Shown here in pieces: positions 43,226 to 54,790 of a stretch of 64,000 nucleotides of DNA; the first letter of the stretch is position 1, and each line of letters starts with the position of its first letter. A program made the translations under genes and the position numbers. This DNA is from Cryptomeria japonica (lineage: Eukaryota; Streptophyta; Pinopsida; Cupressales; Cupressaceae): contig NC_081414.1 of the NCBI RefSeq assembly GCF_030272615.1, forward strand, positions 660,930,438 to 660,994,437, in the 5' to 3' direction. The notes under the pieces are model-generated. The model made no database searches. It was not told the DNA's origin and saw only the letters and a list, made by a program, of their open reading frames with translations.

Positions 43226-44590
43226 TGTAGACACCTAAAAATCTCTCATTAATCATGTACTAATTATTCGTCTAAATTAGTTAAATAATTATTTAATTAT
43301 TTAATTAAGCTAATTAATCTTATTCTTCTAAATTCATATTTCATCATCTTACTAATTACTCCAATTTCAATTCTATCATCGTTTAATCATTTAAACCATT
43401 TTCTAATGTTAATTAAATATTTATTATTTAATTAATTATAATTTTTAATCCTCAATTTAAATAATCTTTATTATTTTAAAAAAAATCATTTTCAATTTCT
43501 ATCTCTATTCAATTAATCATTATTCCCTTTTCTAAATATTAATTAAATATTTATTAGTTAATTGATTGTGATTTTAATCCTTTAATTGAAATAATCTTTA
43601 TTATTAATTCAATTCAATTTCTAAATAATTAAATAGTTTCTTTAAATTATTTAATTAACTAATTTCATTTCATTCAAATTCATATTTCTTCTAATTTATT
43701 CTAATTTCTAATACATGTGTATGATTTCAAAAATCAAATCGGAAATCAAAGTCAAGTTCTAAATATATTCAAATAACAAATTAAATTTAAAATAAATTCA
43801 ATATTTGAATTAAATCTCATGCAAAGATTAAATTGAAAATCAAAGTCAAAGTGCAAGAACATGCTAAATTAATTAATTCAATTAATTAATTAATTAAATC
43901 GTTATCTTTTCAATCTCTATTCCTATCTTCCAATTTGCTTTTTTCCAATAAGCATTCAAAAAGCTTTCAATCAATTAACTATTTCATCTATTTTAATTTC
44001 AATTAATTGATTAATTGCATCATTTCTTTAATTCTCTCCAATCATTCATTTTCTATCTTCCAATTAGCTTTTTCTAAATAAAGCTTTCTTTGTCATCAAT
44101 CAATTATCCTCCAATCATTTTTTTTCATCTTTCAATCAGCTTTGTTCTCAATTAGTTAACTCAGTTATCTATTCAATCTATCTTGTTCCACCTCCAAATC
44201 AGTAGTTCAACTATCAATCAGCATGTGAGCTCACCTAAGTTCCACCTCTTGATCACTTTGTTCCACCTTTCAATCAATCCTCTCCAATGATCTATCAATT
44301 GAGCATTCAATCTCCATTTTCAACAATCATGAACAATCAAGGATGATCACGAACTTTGAATCTTTGTGTCATTTGCAGGTTGCCAGCGCAATATCTGAGA
44401 GCCATCATACCACAAAGAAGAGAAGAATAGTGGAAGCTACATGCAGTCATGGAATAGGAAGATTTTATTGATTATTTTGCATTTCTATTGTTTGATTGTA
44501 TTATTTTATTGGTTTATTTAGAATTCTTTGATTAGATAGGGATTCGTGATTTCCCTTTATTTCTAGTTGAATTTAATGATGAATTTTACA
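43226..44590 (+). mobile_element. TE-10, AT-rich probable solo LTR inside TE-8 RT
   Basis: 1365 bp with TGTAGACACC at the left and TTTTACA at the right. It interrupts the TE-8 RT frame between HMEGV (44598) and AIDYEE (43219). It is very AT-rich with many TTAATTAAAT phrases (43280-43920), a feature also seen in the TE-11 LTR (50270-50560). A pyrimidine-rich TTTGCAGGTTG lies near 44378. No coding frame. The adjacent bases (GCTTT, TACAA) do not form a TSD, so the ends may be off or the site rearranged. Confidence 0.5.
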
Positions 44591-47503
44591 TACAACACCT
44601 TCCATATGAGAGCATCCCTTGCATACCAATCTTTCTTTGTTTCTTACCACTTCACCAGCTTTATTCAATTTATTTTGGAACACCCATTTAGTACTAATTA
44701 CATTTTTGTCTTTAGGTCTCGGAACAAGCTCCCAAGTCTTATTCTTCTCAATCTGATTCAACTCTTCCTCCATAGATTTTATCCAATTCTCATCCTTACA
44801 TGCTTTAGCAACATCTTTAGTTTCAATCTTAGAAATCAGGCATATCTATTCAGCAGAAAGTCTTCTCCTAGTCATCACACCCTTGTTCTTATCATAAATA
44901 ATCTGATTCTCAGAATGATTCAATTTCACATACCTTGAAGTCATTGGATTATTCTGATTCTCGGGCTATTGAACTTATTCACCGATAGCAAAAATATCCT
45001 GATAAACTGTTTCTACCAGATTATTATGCTTCAGGATCTTAGCCTGTGCAAGCTTAGAAACAATATCTTGATCATCAATTGCATATCTGCATGCTCTAAT
45101 CTACTTCCCAAAACATTCATCAACTTTCACATTTGCACTTTCCACTATCTTCTTCAACCTCTTATTGTAACATCGGTAGGCCTTTCTCTTAGTAGAATAT
45201 CCTAAGAAGATTCCTTCATCACATCTTGTATCAAACTTTCCTATATCCACATCTCTTTTGATATAACATTTGCTTCCAAAAACTCTAAAATATATAATTG
45301 TAGGAACATGACCAAACAATATCTCATAAGGAGTCTTATCGGAATCACCTTTTATATGCACCTGGTTGAATGTGTAAACAGTAACGCTAACAATTTCCTT
45401 CCAAAAGGTCGGTGCAACATTTCCTTCAATCAACATCATTCTAGCAATATCCAAGATTGTTTTGTTCTTCCTTTTAACAACTCCATTCTGCTAAGGGGTT
45501 CTAGGAGTAGATAACTGTCTTCTAATTCTATTCCTCTCACAAAATGTATCAAACTCACCGGACATGAATTCTCCTCCTCTATCAGATCTCAGACACTTTA
45601 CCTTCAACCCTGTCTCATTCTCCACCTTTGCTTTCAATATCTTGAATTTCTCCAATGCTTTTGATTTCTCCCTTAGAAAAGTCACCCACATCATTGTAGA
45701 GTAGTCATCAATCAGCAACATGAAATACTTGTCACCCTACATGCTTCTCACTCTAGTAGGACCACACAAGTTAGTATGCACAAGATCTAACAGTCCATTA
45801 GATGTATACAGCTTACTCTTAAATGATGTTCTTGTTTACTTTCCCAACTGACATTCTTTACATACTGGATTAGAAGGTTTCACATTCTTAGTCAAATCTT
45901 TAACATCTTGAGTAGAACTTATCCTTATCATGTAGTCAAAATTAACATGACACATCCTCCTATGCTACAACCAACTTTCATCTACCTGAGTAATCAAACA
46001 ACTTTTCTCACCGGCATTCAAGTGAAATATATTGCCTTTAGTTTTAGTCCTTGTAGCAATCTCTATACCGGAGGCATTCAGAATCTTGCATTTACCATTC
46101 TTGACTTGCAAATCATCTCCCTTGTTAACCATCTGTCCAACACTCAAAAGATTATGCTTCAAACCTTCAACATATAATACATCATGAGTATTATTCTTAC
46201 CATCAAAATATATAGAACCTCTACCACGAATCACACAAGCTTTATCATCTCCAAATCTTACTATACCACCGTCATACCTTTCCATATTCACAAATTTACT
46301 TTTATCACCTATCATATGATGTGAACAACCATTGTCAATTACCCATTCATCTTTATCTTCAATCTTAGCAGTAAAATCTTTCTCCTCAACAATGCATCTT
46401 GTAGGATTCACTGGTACTGGATCATCTTCCTTGATAGCAATAAATACAAATTCATCTCCTGAATTTTCATTGTTTGATTCCTCATCTGTCACACCTACAT
46501 CAGTAGTATAATAGCATCTCCTCAAATTTATGGACTTTCGATAGGGCTTGTAGGACTTATCATGCATATCATGCTTCTCATATCTATCATGCTTATCGAA
46601 TCTATCATGTCTTTCATGGTCATCATACCTAGACATTCTTTTAGGACACCTAGAAGCAAAATGTCTTATCTTATTACAAGAGAAATATTTCAAAGGTAAC
46701 TTTTCATCATACTTACCACCTCCCTTAGAAAATCTCCGAGAAATAAGTGTTTCAAGATCATCCAACTCTTTCTCCTTCTCTTTCATCTCTCTCTCATATC
46801 TTTAAACCCTAGATGAACTCTCTCCTAGATCATACAGTTGCTTCCCGAATACAGAGGCTTTAAATACAATCTCAGATTTACCATGTGTTTCTCCAAATTC
46901 GCTCAACTCAAAAGCAGCCAACTTGCCAACCAGCATATCTCTTGTCATATTAGTCACACTTTGTATCTCATCAATAGCAACAACTTTAGCTTTATAAGAA
47001 GGCAAGGATCTCAATACCTTAGCAATACTCTCATCTTCCTCAAGAGTTCCAACGGTACATCTGATGTTCATAACAATCTCATTCACTTTAGTCATAAAGG
47101 AAGTTATGTTCTCATCTTCTTCCATCTTCAATGTATCATATTTTACCTTCAAACTCTGCAACTTAGCAACTTTACCTTGTGCATCTCCTTCATACAAGAC
47201 CTCTAGCTTTTTTTATATCTCATGTGCAATCTGAATACCCATCACATTAGTCATCTCTAGATCGGTCAAAGAACTCAACAACGCTTCCTTATCTCTTATG
47301 TTATGTTCAGCTTCCTTGATTTCATCAACAGTAACTGGTCCATTCAAAGGAACATTGTAGATATTCTTTGTAATCTTCCAATAGTCTTCACCAAGACACT
47401 TCAAATTTACTTCCATTTGGTCCTTCCATAAAGTATAATTGTTTCCATCAAATATAGGACTCTCCTTCTTTAACACATAAGTTATCATCCTGGATCTCCT
47501 CAA
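44591..47503 (-). pseudogene. gag-pol: TE-8 Gag, protease, integrase and start of RT
   Basis: Gag begins at 47503 (MRRSRMITYVLKKESPIFDGNN) with a UBN2-type core. A knuckle CNKIRHFASRC (first Cys lost, Gly to Arg) lies near 46670. A charged His/Asp/Arg-rich repeat follows. The protease site WVIDNGCSHHM near 46330 has DNG where DSG is usual. Then LLSVGQMV, pre-integrase, integrase (MLLIDDYSTMMWV; LRSDRGGEF; NGVVKRKNKT) and RT N-terminus ([13 protein letters not shown]) to the TE-10 junction. Stops occur throughout, but whole domains remain readable. Confidence 0.85.
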
Positions 47504-47530
47504 GCAATTAAGCTTCTTCCGGAGGATATA

Positions 47531-47542
47531 GCTCTGATACCA
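47531..47542 (-). promoter_or_regulatory. TE-8 primer binding site
   Basis: The plus strand reads GCTCTGATACCA; initiator Met tRNA PBS in antisense. Confidence 0.9.
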
Positions 47543-47544
47543 CT

Positions 47545-48624
47545 TGTTGGAAATAACAAGGAAGGAAAACTAAGAGGGGGGGTGAATCACTTTTCACTAG
47601 ATTAAACCAATTAAGCACAATCTCAAATCTGATCAACTGCAGCAAAAAGAAAGATAACAACAATAACAACAACACACATAACACCAATATTTTTGATGTG
47701 GAAAACCCGGTTAAGGGAAAAACTATGGTGGGAACCTGTCCATAATGAGATGATACTCTGCAATAGTATGTGTGAATATTACTATGGGGAATGCACATGC
47801 ATTCAAGCACACTGCCTAGAGCTCACTGCTTAAATTACAATGATCTATAAGGCTACAACCCTTAGGGAAGGTTCACTACCTTACAAAGATGATCAAACTA
47901 CAATCTAGAAAGGATGAACTACAAAGATAGCATTTTCTAATGCCTGATGATAGTTTCGATTAAGCTCAAATGTCTACCATTCACCAATCTCTACTCAACA
48001 CACTACACCAAAGGATGCATTCATTGATTGCATATACACCACTCTCTAATAATGCATACTCAACAACAACCACCAAATTACATGAATATTACACCCATTT
48101 ATACAATTCATCAACCTTGACTACAAGGTCAGCTAAACCCTTAACACCTAATTATAAAATTACATCACATGATACATAAATCAACCATTGGACCAATACA
48201 ATTTCATAGACGACATAGAATGGACCTAAATCAGCTCCTCAAACATGCACCACCATCGAAAATCTTGCCAAGATCAACTGCAACACATTACACCACCAAA
48301 ATATGGCATAATACAAATAATATCACCAAAACAAGAAGATCATCAATAACTCGCACAATAATCAATGCAGACCAACAAAACAAATAGGATCTGATTATGA
48401 AATACCAACAAGCACGTTAGAACCATCTGCAATAGCTGAGCCAACACTACTTATGAAAATCTTCATTGACCAACACACTAACACTTAAGAACACTTAACA
48501 GTAGCAATTCGGACAAGAAAGATAGTTTTCAGAGCATCAAATCATGAACCATATGAAATGAAGATTCACACAAGAATCCCAAATCTGCAACACAAGATAT
48601 GATCATACCATAGCACAACGGATC
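47545..48624 (-). repeat. TE-8 5' LTR, truncated by TE-11
   Basis: Matches 34092 to about 35170 of the 3' LTR and stops abruptly at 48624 next to TGTTGGGACC of TE-11. The shared GGAAAACCCGGTTAAGGG block lies near 47700. Confidence 0.85.
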
Positions 48625-51600
48625 TGTTGGGACCTATTAAATTTTGATCATTTGAGAGGCCCATTTCAAACAAGACATCTGCATTCTCCTTGCTTGTGGT
48701 ATGGTGTGGCTATTAAAACCTTCAGGCAAATTCATTTGGCAAGTGTATCGCCAAATCCCTAGTGTGGTAGATGGAAGGTAAAAGAAACTTCAAAACAAAT
48801 GCAATCAGCCTGTGTAAGGCATTTCTACTTGGGTGCCAAATTGGGTTTGCAAAAGAAACAAGGTCGCTAGGCATGAACATTTATCCCACATTGGTTGTGC
48901 GAAGGGGGTATTTTGTATTTAAATACAAAGTCGCACACTTCTTAAGTGTCAAAGCTTAAGGGATTTTAGCAAGAGGTGGCTCGTGGCCCAGTGGACCCTA
49001 CGTGTGTGCGCATCTCAAGGTGTCCAAATTTTGGGACAGGTTGGCGAGAAGGGCTAAGGGTTGCGTAAATAAAGAGATCCAATGGCAGATCTGAGAAAGA
49101 TTGACGGTGGAGTACAATTCTGGGACTATCAGTGGTTGTCGCTATACCATGACATAAAGTGCCTGAAATGTTATTCCATCATGACTTGGCGATCAAGGCA
49201 GGTCCAGGTGGAATGTCGAGGTGGTGGGTCCAAGTGGCAAGATAGGTGGATCCGCAAGTGGGCTGGAGGAGACACATGGCAAGGATGGACGAAGAGGTAA
49301 AGGTCAGGCAAATTGAGCAGATCTGACGGTCAGGCGAAGAGATCTAACGGCGGTCACTACAACACGATGGGAAACTACTCGCCAGTTATCCACCACGACA
49401 TGATGACCAAAAGGTGGGTCCGGCCTAGGGTGACATGGCGGTTAAGGTGGGGCCTAGTTGGATCCAAAGGAGAACCAGGGCGACTAAGTGAAGCCAAAGC
49501 CTAAGGAGAGGTGGCGGACAAGTGGCACCCAAGCGAGAATTCCAGGACTATCAATGATTGTTGTTGTACCATGGTTGTGAGTTCCCGGAAGAATATTCCT
49601 CGCGACCCAGTGACAAAGAGGAGCTTCATTCCGGTGGTGAGTCCAGGTCGTGCTAAGATGGCAAGAAAGGGACCCTAGTGCCAATCCAGAGGTGCAATGT
49701 GGTAGAGCACAGAAAGAGGCCGCAGAGGCAAAATTCAAAGTTAAATATATAGTTTAGGACTATAGTACAAAAGTGCCAAGATTTAAATGACTGTTGTGCT
49801 TGACTAATCTACAAGAGAAATTAATGACTGACCTGTAGAGAGATTGATGGTTGAGGGGTTATTTTTTGCCCAAATATACAAGTGTTATATATCATTGGAA
49901 AGCTCTCGATCCGAAGAGTTTGTTTCTGTAGTCAATTGTGGCACACATCTAGTATCTCAAGAGAAGTTCCCTTTGGATTTTAGAGGGATTTGTCAGTTTG
50001 TCAGAGAAGATTTTCTGCAAGCCAAGTGTGTGAGCAACCCATGGCAGAGGGAGTAGGACTTTTCATTAATGAAATCTGAATTCTCCTCTCTTCCTTCTTA
50101 TTCTGAGGTCTTCTCATTTTGTAGGGGTTCCAGATTTTTGTGAGCAAGGCTCCTGAATCTTGGTTTCCAATCTGAGTTTTTCCAAGTTTGTAATATAATG
50201 TCTGTAGATGTATAAAAATGACCACTTTCCTAAATGAATATTTAATGTTCATTTTATTCTCATTCCTCTATTTAGTTAAATCTAATTTAATTAAATCATC
50301 CACATTCCTCTATTTGATTAAATAAATTATTTTATTTATTTATTTAAATTCACTTAAGCCTTTCATGTCATTTAATTGAATAAATCATTTTATTTAATTA
50401 AATCCCTTCTCTCTCCTTTTAATTAAATTTACATTTAATTAAATTGTTCACTTCAAATAAATAAATCTAATTTATTTAAATCCCCCACTTGCATCTATTT
50501 TGTTAAAATAAAGCAATTTCTTTTAATTAAAATTATCATCCATCCACTTGCATTCTCCTACTTCTCCCACTTGCCTCCTAACCCTCTTTCTAAATTATTT
50601 TTGAACCTATCTAATCCTAATCAATTAGCCTAAACACTTCAATTATCCCCTTTCCCTAAAATTGAGAATATCACTTCTCAAATTTAGAGTAAAGTCTTCC
50701 AAAGGCATTAAAGCATTTATGTCTTCAACAAGCTAACTTGTTGAGTTCCCCCAAATTTAGAAGGACTCTTACAAATTTGTCCCCAAAGTCTTCCAAACCA
50801 TTAATGGTTAATTAACCCTTTGTGGCATAGTTAGAGAATTTTTGCCTAACTCAACCCTCATCTAACCATAGGGTTTCATCAAGCATTCATTGCTTTGACC
50901 ATGGTTATTCCTTTAACCCTTTCACAAGAGTTTATCCAATGGGTGATCTTAACCTAACCTTAACCCTTACCTCCTAGGGTAACCATGAGGTCTTCTAAAG
51001 CATTTAATGCTTCTTACGTCTCCTCTCAAGCAGTCTTATGTTGACAATTGTCACCATTTCATTGGTGAGAATTGTAAACATGGATTGATAACTTTCAATC
51101 CTGGCCCTTGATAGGATCATCCAACCTTGACCATCCATTGTCATGTCTTTCCTATAAATAGAGCCCTCATTTCCTCATTATCATCATCCAAGTCTTTAGC
51201 ATCACACTTATACTCATTTTTATCAAGCATTTAGTCTCTCTTTGAAATAGAAATAATCTAATAAACATTTTAGAAGCATTTCTTTTCATCAAAATAATCA
51301 CATTAAGCTAGTATATCATGTTAGGATAGTTCTTTACTAATCTTTTCATCTTATTATCATATACATACTAGTTTAACTCATATTTGTTAAAATCATGCAT
51401 AATTAGGATTGCATTCATGTTAGATTGATCAAAGCATCCCTCATTCTCATGATTGTCATCCCTAAGTCACTTTGCTTAGTGATCTGAGAGAAAAGGCATT
51501 GGCTTGAGGGTCTTGTGAGATAGAGAACAATGGAACATCCCTTGGGAAGTTGAGCTATCCCACATAGCTCCATAACTTGCACCAAGAGTCTCGTTGGTGT

Positions 51601-51658
51601 GTGGACTACTCATTGATTTTGTAATTCTCGTTTCATTGCACCGCTTTTCTTGCATACA
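48625..51658 (+). repeat. TE-11 5' LTR
   Basis: About 3034 bp from TGTTGGGACC to TTGCATACA. It consists of a mixed-composition first half (to about 50250), an AT-rich block with TTAATTAAAT phrases (50270-50560), then a promoter-like region. Boundaries rest on the truncated TE-8 LTR at the left and the PBS at the right; the partner LTR is outside the window. Open frames at 48771-49504 and 49844-50056 show no protein family. Confidence 0.7.
51152..51161 (+). promoter_or_regulatory. TE-11 LTR TATA box
   Basis: CTATAAATAG followed by AGCCCTC, about 500 bp before the LTR end. A canonical plant TATA context, so transcription probably starts near 51185. Confidence 0.7.
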
Positions 51659-51662
51659 TTTC

Positions 51663-51680
51663 TGGCACCCACCGTGGGAC
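51663..51680 (+). promoter_or_regulatory. TE-11 primer binding site
   Basis: TGGCACCCACCGTGGGAC starts four bases after the LTR end. The TGGC(A/G)CCCACCGTGGG form is what I expect of Tat-lineage PBS regions; the tRNA is not assigned here. Confidence 0.65.
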
Positions 51681-51746
51681 CTAACCCCATTTATCAAATC
51701 ATTTTTGATACAGGACTAACTCTGCAGGTATGCGGAAAACCTAAAT

Positions 51747-51998
51747 TAGCGTGTGGAAAGCATCCTCTAGCGCATTCAGTCTATACTTTTGTGCATTTGG
51801 TAGACTGTTTAGCAATTTGGAACCATCTTTTAGTGCATACATACTTCTTTTTAGTGCATAAAAGTTTTGTTGATTCCTGTAGGTTTCGGTGCTTTAATAA
51901 AACAATCTAGCGCATCTAGACAACAGTTTAGCGCATTGGGCCTTCAGCTAGCACATCAGTGCCTTTCTGTAGCACGTTAGTTCCATTTTGTAGCGCAT
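51747..51998 (+). repeat. 21-nt phased array, first cluster
   Basis: A motif TAGCGCAT or a variant (TAGTGCAT, TAGCACAT, TAGCACGT) begins at 51747, 51768, 51789, 51810, 51831 and 51852, then after a slipped stretch at 51887, 51908, 51929, 51949, 51970 and 51991. Spacing is 20-21 nt apart from one irregular gap. Read in the same frame as gag, the first part encodes a seven-residue pattern with Leu/Val-Ala/Val-His at a fixed position (51650-51910). Either a 21-bp minisatellite or a decayed heptad-repeat coding region. Confidence 0.8.
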
Positions 51999-52039
51999 AA
52001 CAGACACAGATAGAAAATAAATTTTGTAACCGAGGCTTA

Positions 52040-53500
52040 AATTAGACTTGTAGAAGTCCACAAAACAAAAACACTTTTTTTGCTAACTAGTTTTACTGTA
52101 GGTAACTAACGATTTCTTTGCAGGGTTGAGAGATTGTTTTTTCTTTTACCAAAGTTAAGATTGGAGTGATTTGGTATTTCTAACTTTGTTAAGTTAGTTA
52201 CTTTAAAATTTTCTTCATTTTCTTGTTGGGTAAAATTGAACTCACATTCCATTCTGGGGTACTTAAAAATAACAACTAAGAATCATTTCTTGCTTTCTTA
52301 GGAAGAAAAACACTTGATTTTGGAAGCTGTAAAAAGAACCACCAATCTTTACTTTGGCAAATGTTTTTAAAAAAGAACCTCACCATCCTTTGGTGTTTAA
52401 AAGGATTCACTTTATTTTTGCAAGATAAAGAACCTCATTTGTCAAAAAGTTTTTGAGGCAAACCAAAAGAGGGAAGTTCTTCCCCTTTATCGATTTCATT
52501 TTGTTGACCAACCCAAAAACTTTGCTTTGTTGACCAGGATTTTATTACTTAGCTTAGAAAATCATTGATTTGGGAACTAAAATGAGCACCATGCTTTTTG
52601 GAGCAACATTTCCAAATAGAAGTTAGAAAAATCATTGATTTAAAAGTTAAAGAAATGATTGTTTGCCTTGTCTCAAAAGTGGAAGGTATATGCTCTCCCC
52701 TTAATTGGGTGATCAAAAAGCCAAACCACTCTTATGATTTCTTCTTTTTCAAGCATTTAAGTCCTTTAGCAGGCCTGCCCTCCCGAGAAGGTAAATACTC
52801 TTTAAGCCATTTTTTGGCTGGTGTGAGAGGAACGGCTTTAATGCCAAGTGTTCCAACCCACTATAATCAAAAGTGGAGGGTGACGAAAGTCCCTTTCAAT
52901 GGTTTCGCACAGTGATTATCCTTCCCCCAGTATCTTTACGATACGTAAAGCCTTTATTCTAAAGGTTGGGAAGCCTCTTGAGGGAATTTATCACTGACGG
53001 CCGAACAGGAAGCCTGATTACGAACCTTAGCATTAGAAGCTTTGAGCTGAGTCAGTATCCAAACATTGACAATATCATAGTGCAAGGGTGGGGAAAAATA
53101 TACCCCCAATATTACTCACCATATATCTCCCAAGATAGCTACTCAATTGTGAAGCAATTCACTTTGGGTTAACTTCTGGCAAAAGGCAAAAAAACGGGCA
53201 CCCCTAGGGGGTGACAAGGTTGTTTGTGCTGACGGAGTATCAAGACTAGTGGGCTATGATATTATTGATGACCCTTGAATAAAGAGTTTGATTGAATTGT
53301 ATTATCTGTATCCAAACCTATTAAAACATTGGGGGTTCGAACACATCCTCGTAGAATATACACTCTTTGTTTAGAATAGGCAAAAATGGTTATCTTTTTA
53401 ATGTTGTGTTTGAATTTCATACTTCAAAAAATCATCTATCAAAGTTGAGAAAAGGTTAAAATTCACAGAAAAACAAGAAAATCAATACAAAAAGGGTAGT
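52040..53500 (+). other. TE-11 leader, middle part
   Basis: Mostly AT-rich. It includes an open frame at 52598-52915 (105 residues, with LAGLPSREGKYSLSHFL near its C-terminus) and one at 52966-53172. The first is in the gag frame. I recognise no family. The segment 52690-53170 is less AT-rich than its surroundings and may be decayed coding sequence. Confidence 0.35.
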
Positions 53501-53501
53501 T

Positions 53502-53886
53502 TAGCACGTAGGAACAACCTCCTAGCGCATCTAAAGCAAACCTTAGCGCTTTGAAACCATTCTTTAGCGCGTTTGAGCTTCAACATAGTGCAACTACTTT
53601 GAGAAATAGCACATAAGTCATCTAAACATTTGGTAGCTAAAACTTAGCGCTTCTTGAAAACATATCAGCACTTTGGAGACAAGGCTTAGCGCATTAAAGG
53701 CAAGCAGTAGCGCTTTGAGCTCAAACAATAGCGCATAATTGGAACATATTAGCACATAACCCATCCAGTCTAGTCAAAATCAAACAGTTCAAGTTAGCAC
53801 GTAGCAAAGGCAGCTTAGCGCATTGAGGTATTTCTTTAGTCCATTGGGATCATTCTTTAGCGCATCTAGTCTCTGACTTAGCGCAT
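53502..53886 (+). repeat. 21-nt phased array, second cluster
   Basis: TAGCGCAT-type motifs (also TAGCGCTT, TAGCGCGT, TAGCACAT) begin at 53502, 53523, 53544, 53565, 53586, 53607, then 53645, 53665, 53687, 53708, 53729, 53750, 53771, 53795, 53816, 53837, 53858 and 53879. Most steps are exactly 21. The sequence between motifs varies freely. The first six units are in the gag frame, the rest shift by one. Confidence 0.85.
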
Positions 53887-54343
53887 GCTCAAAAACTGAG
53901 AAAGCGGAGAGCAAATAAACTTTTTTGAAAAATTTAAAACCACAGTTTGAAAAACCCTTTTGATCCCCAATCGACTTCATCAGGCAAAACTCGAATTAAA
54001 ACATCAAAATTATTCCAAAACAATCAAAACAAGTCAATCTTAGAACAAAAATTGTCAAGTCCAAAACTAGCTAAAGATAAACACTCTTTCCTATCAAAAT
54101 TAGGTAACATCATCACACTTATCAAAAGGTCTTCCAATCAAACGGATTCTATCATCAAAACATACCTAGTTTAAACTTAAGTTGTCAAATCGAGTTTCCA
54201 TATCGGGACAACTCTTATTCCATAACATTTGAAGCACTTTGTCGTGAGGGGGAATCTAAACCTTCATTTGATAAAAGTAGACTTAAGTTTCCAAACAAAG
54301 TATCTCAATACAAACATCAAAGGAAACCATTGATCACCTGTGT

Positions 54344-54730
54344 ATGACTAATCCTCATATTTTGAGAAGAAAAAGTCTTCATCATAACACTAAGTTAAGG
54401 GAACAACAACCAAGTTCCCAGAAACTTGCTAAAAGGAATAGATTTCTCTACATCAATCGCCAACTCTTCAAATCCCATCGCACATTTCTCCATCATACGT
54501 GCTTATATCTTCAAAACAAGACAAATGAATTTAACAAAGAGCCATTGAGAAGTGGAGCATTTTGCCAAAAAGCAGCATTCAGCCAACACTTAAATCGTGG
54601 AGGAAAGATCAATCCAGCATTCTTCCTAGAAGTTTGCATCACTTACAACATACCAAGATTAGAACCACCAACTCCCAAGCAAAACACAAATGAGGAATTC
54701 ATCCCCTTTGTCACAAAAAGTTTCTACTAG
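54344..54730 (+). CDS. TE-11 ORF upstream of gag, unidentified
   Basis: A 128-residue open frame, Lys/Arg/His-rich at first, then a more regular part (GAFCQKAAFSQHLNRGGK, PRLEPPTPKQNTNEE). It ends 61 bp before the gag ATG and lies in the gag frame. Some Tat relatives (Ogre) carry an extra ORF before gag, and this may be such a remnant. No family recognised. It may be the decayed N-terminal end of a longer frame. Confidence 0.35.
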   Translation: MTNPHILRRKSLHHNTKLREQQPSSQKLAKRNRFLYINRQLFKSHRTFLHHTCLYLQNKTNEFNKEPLRSGAFCQKAAFSQHLNRGGKINPAFFLEVCITYNIPRLEPPTPKQNTNEEFIPFVTKSFY

Positions 54731-54790
54731 ATGCCCGTTGTCACTCACTCTCAATGAAACAAGTAAAGCGAACCTCAACCAAAGTCTAGC

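Larger units (their letters stand above)
34092..48624 (-). mobile_element. TE-8, antisense Ty1/copia element, 5' LTR cut by TE-11
   Basis: 3' LTR 34092-35399; PPT at 35400; pol and gag on the minus strand up to 47503; PBS at 47531-47542; 5' LTR from 47545, cut at 48624 where TE-11 starts. About 230 bp of the 5' LTR are missing by comparison with the 1308-bp 3' LTR. It holds two insertions, TE-9 and TE-10. Inserted into TE-1 pol; the left flanking pentamer is TCTTT (34087-34091), and its partner should lie beyond the window. Confidence 0.85.

Noticed and set aside
48771-50056. Small open frames in the TE-11 LTR
   Set aside because: Trp/Gly/Arg-rich or mixed frames under 75 residues without family; they lie within an LTR upstream of the TATA box.
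51747-53886. CRISPR-like spaced repeats
   Set aside because: The conserved core is only about 8 bases with 13-base gaps, lies in a plant retrotransposon leader, and has no cas genes.
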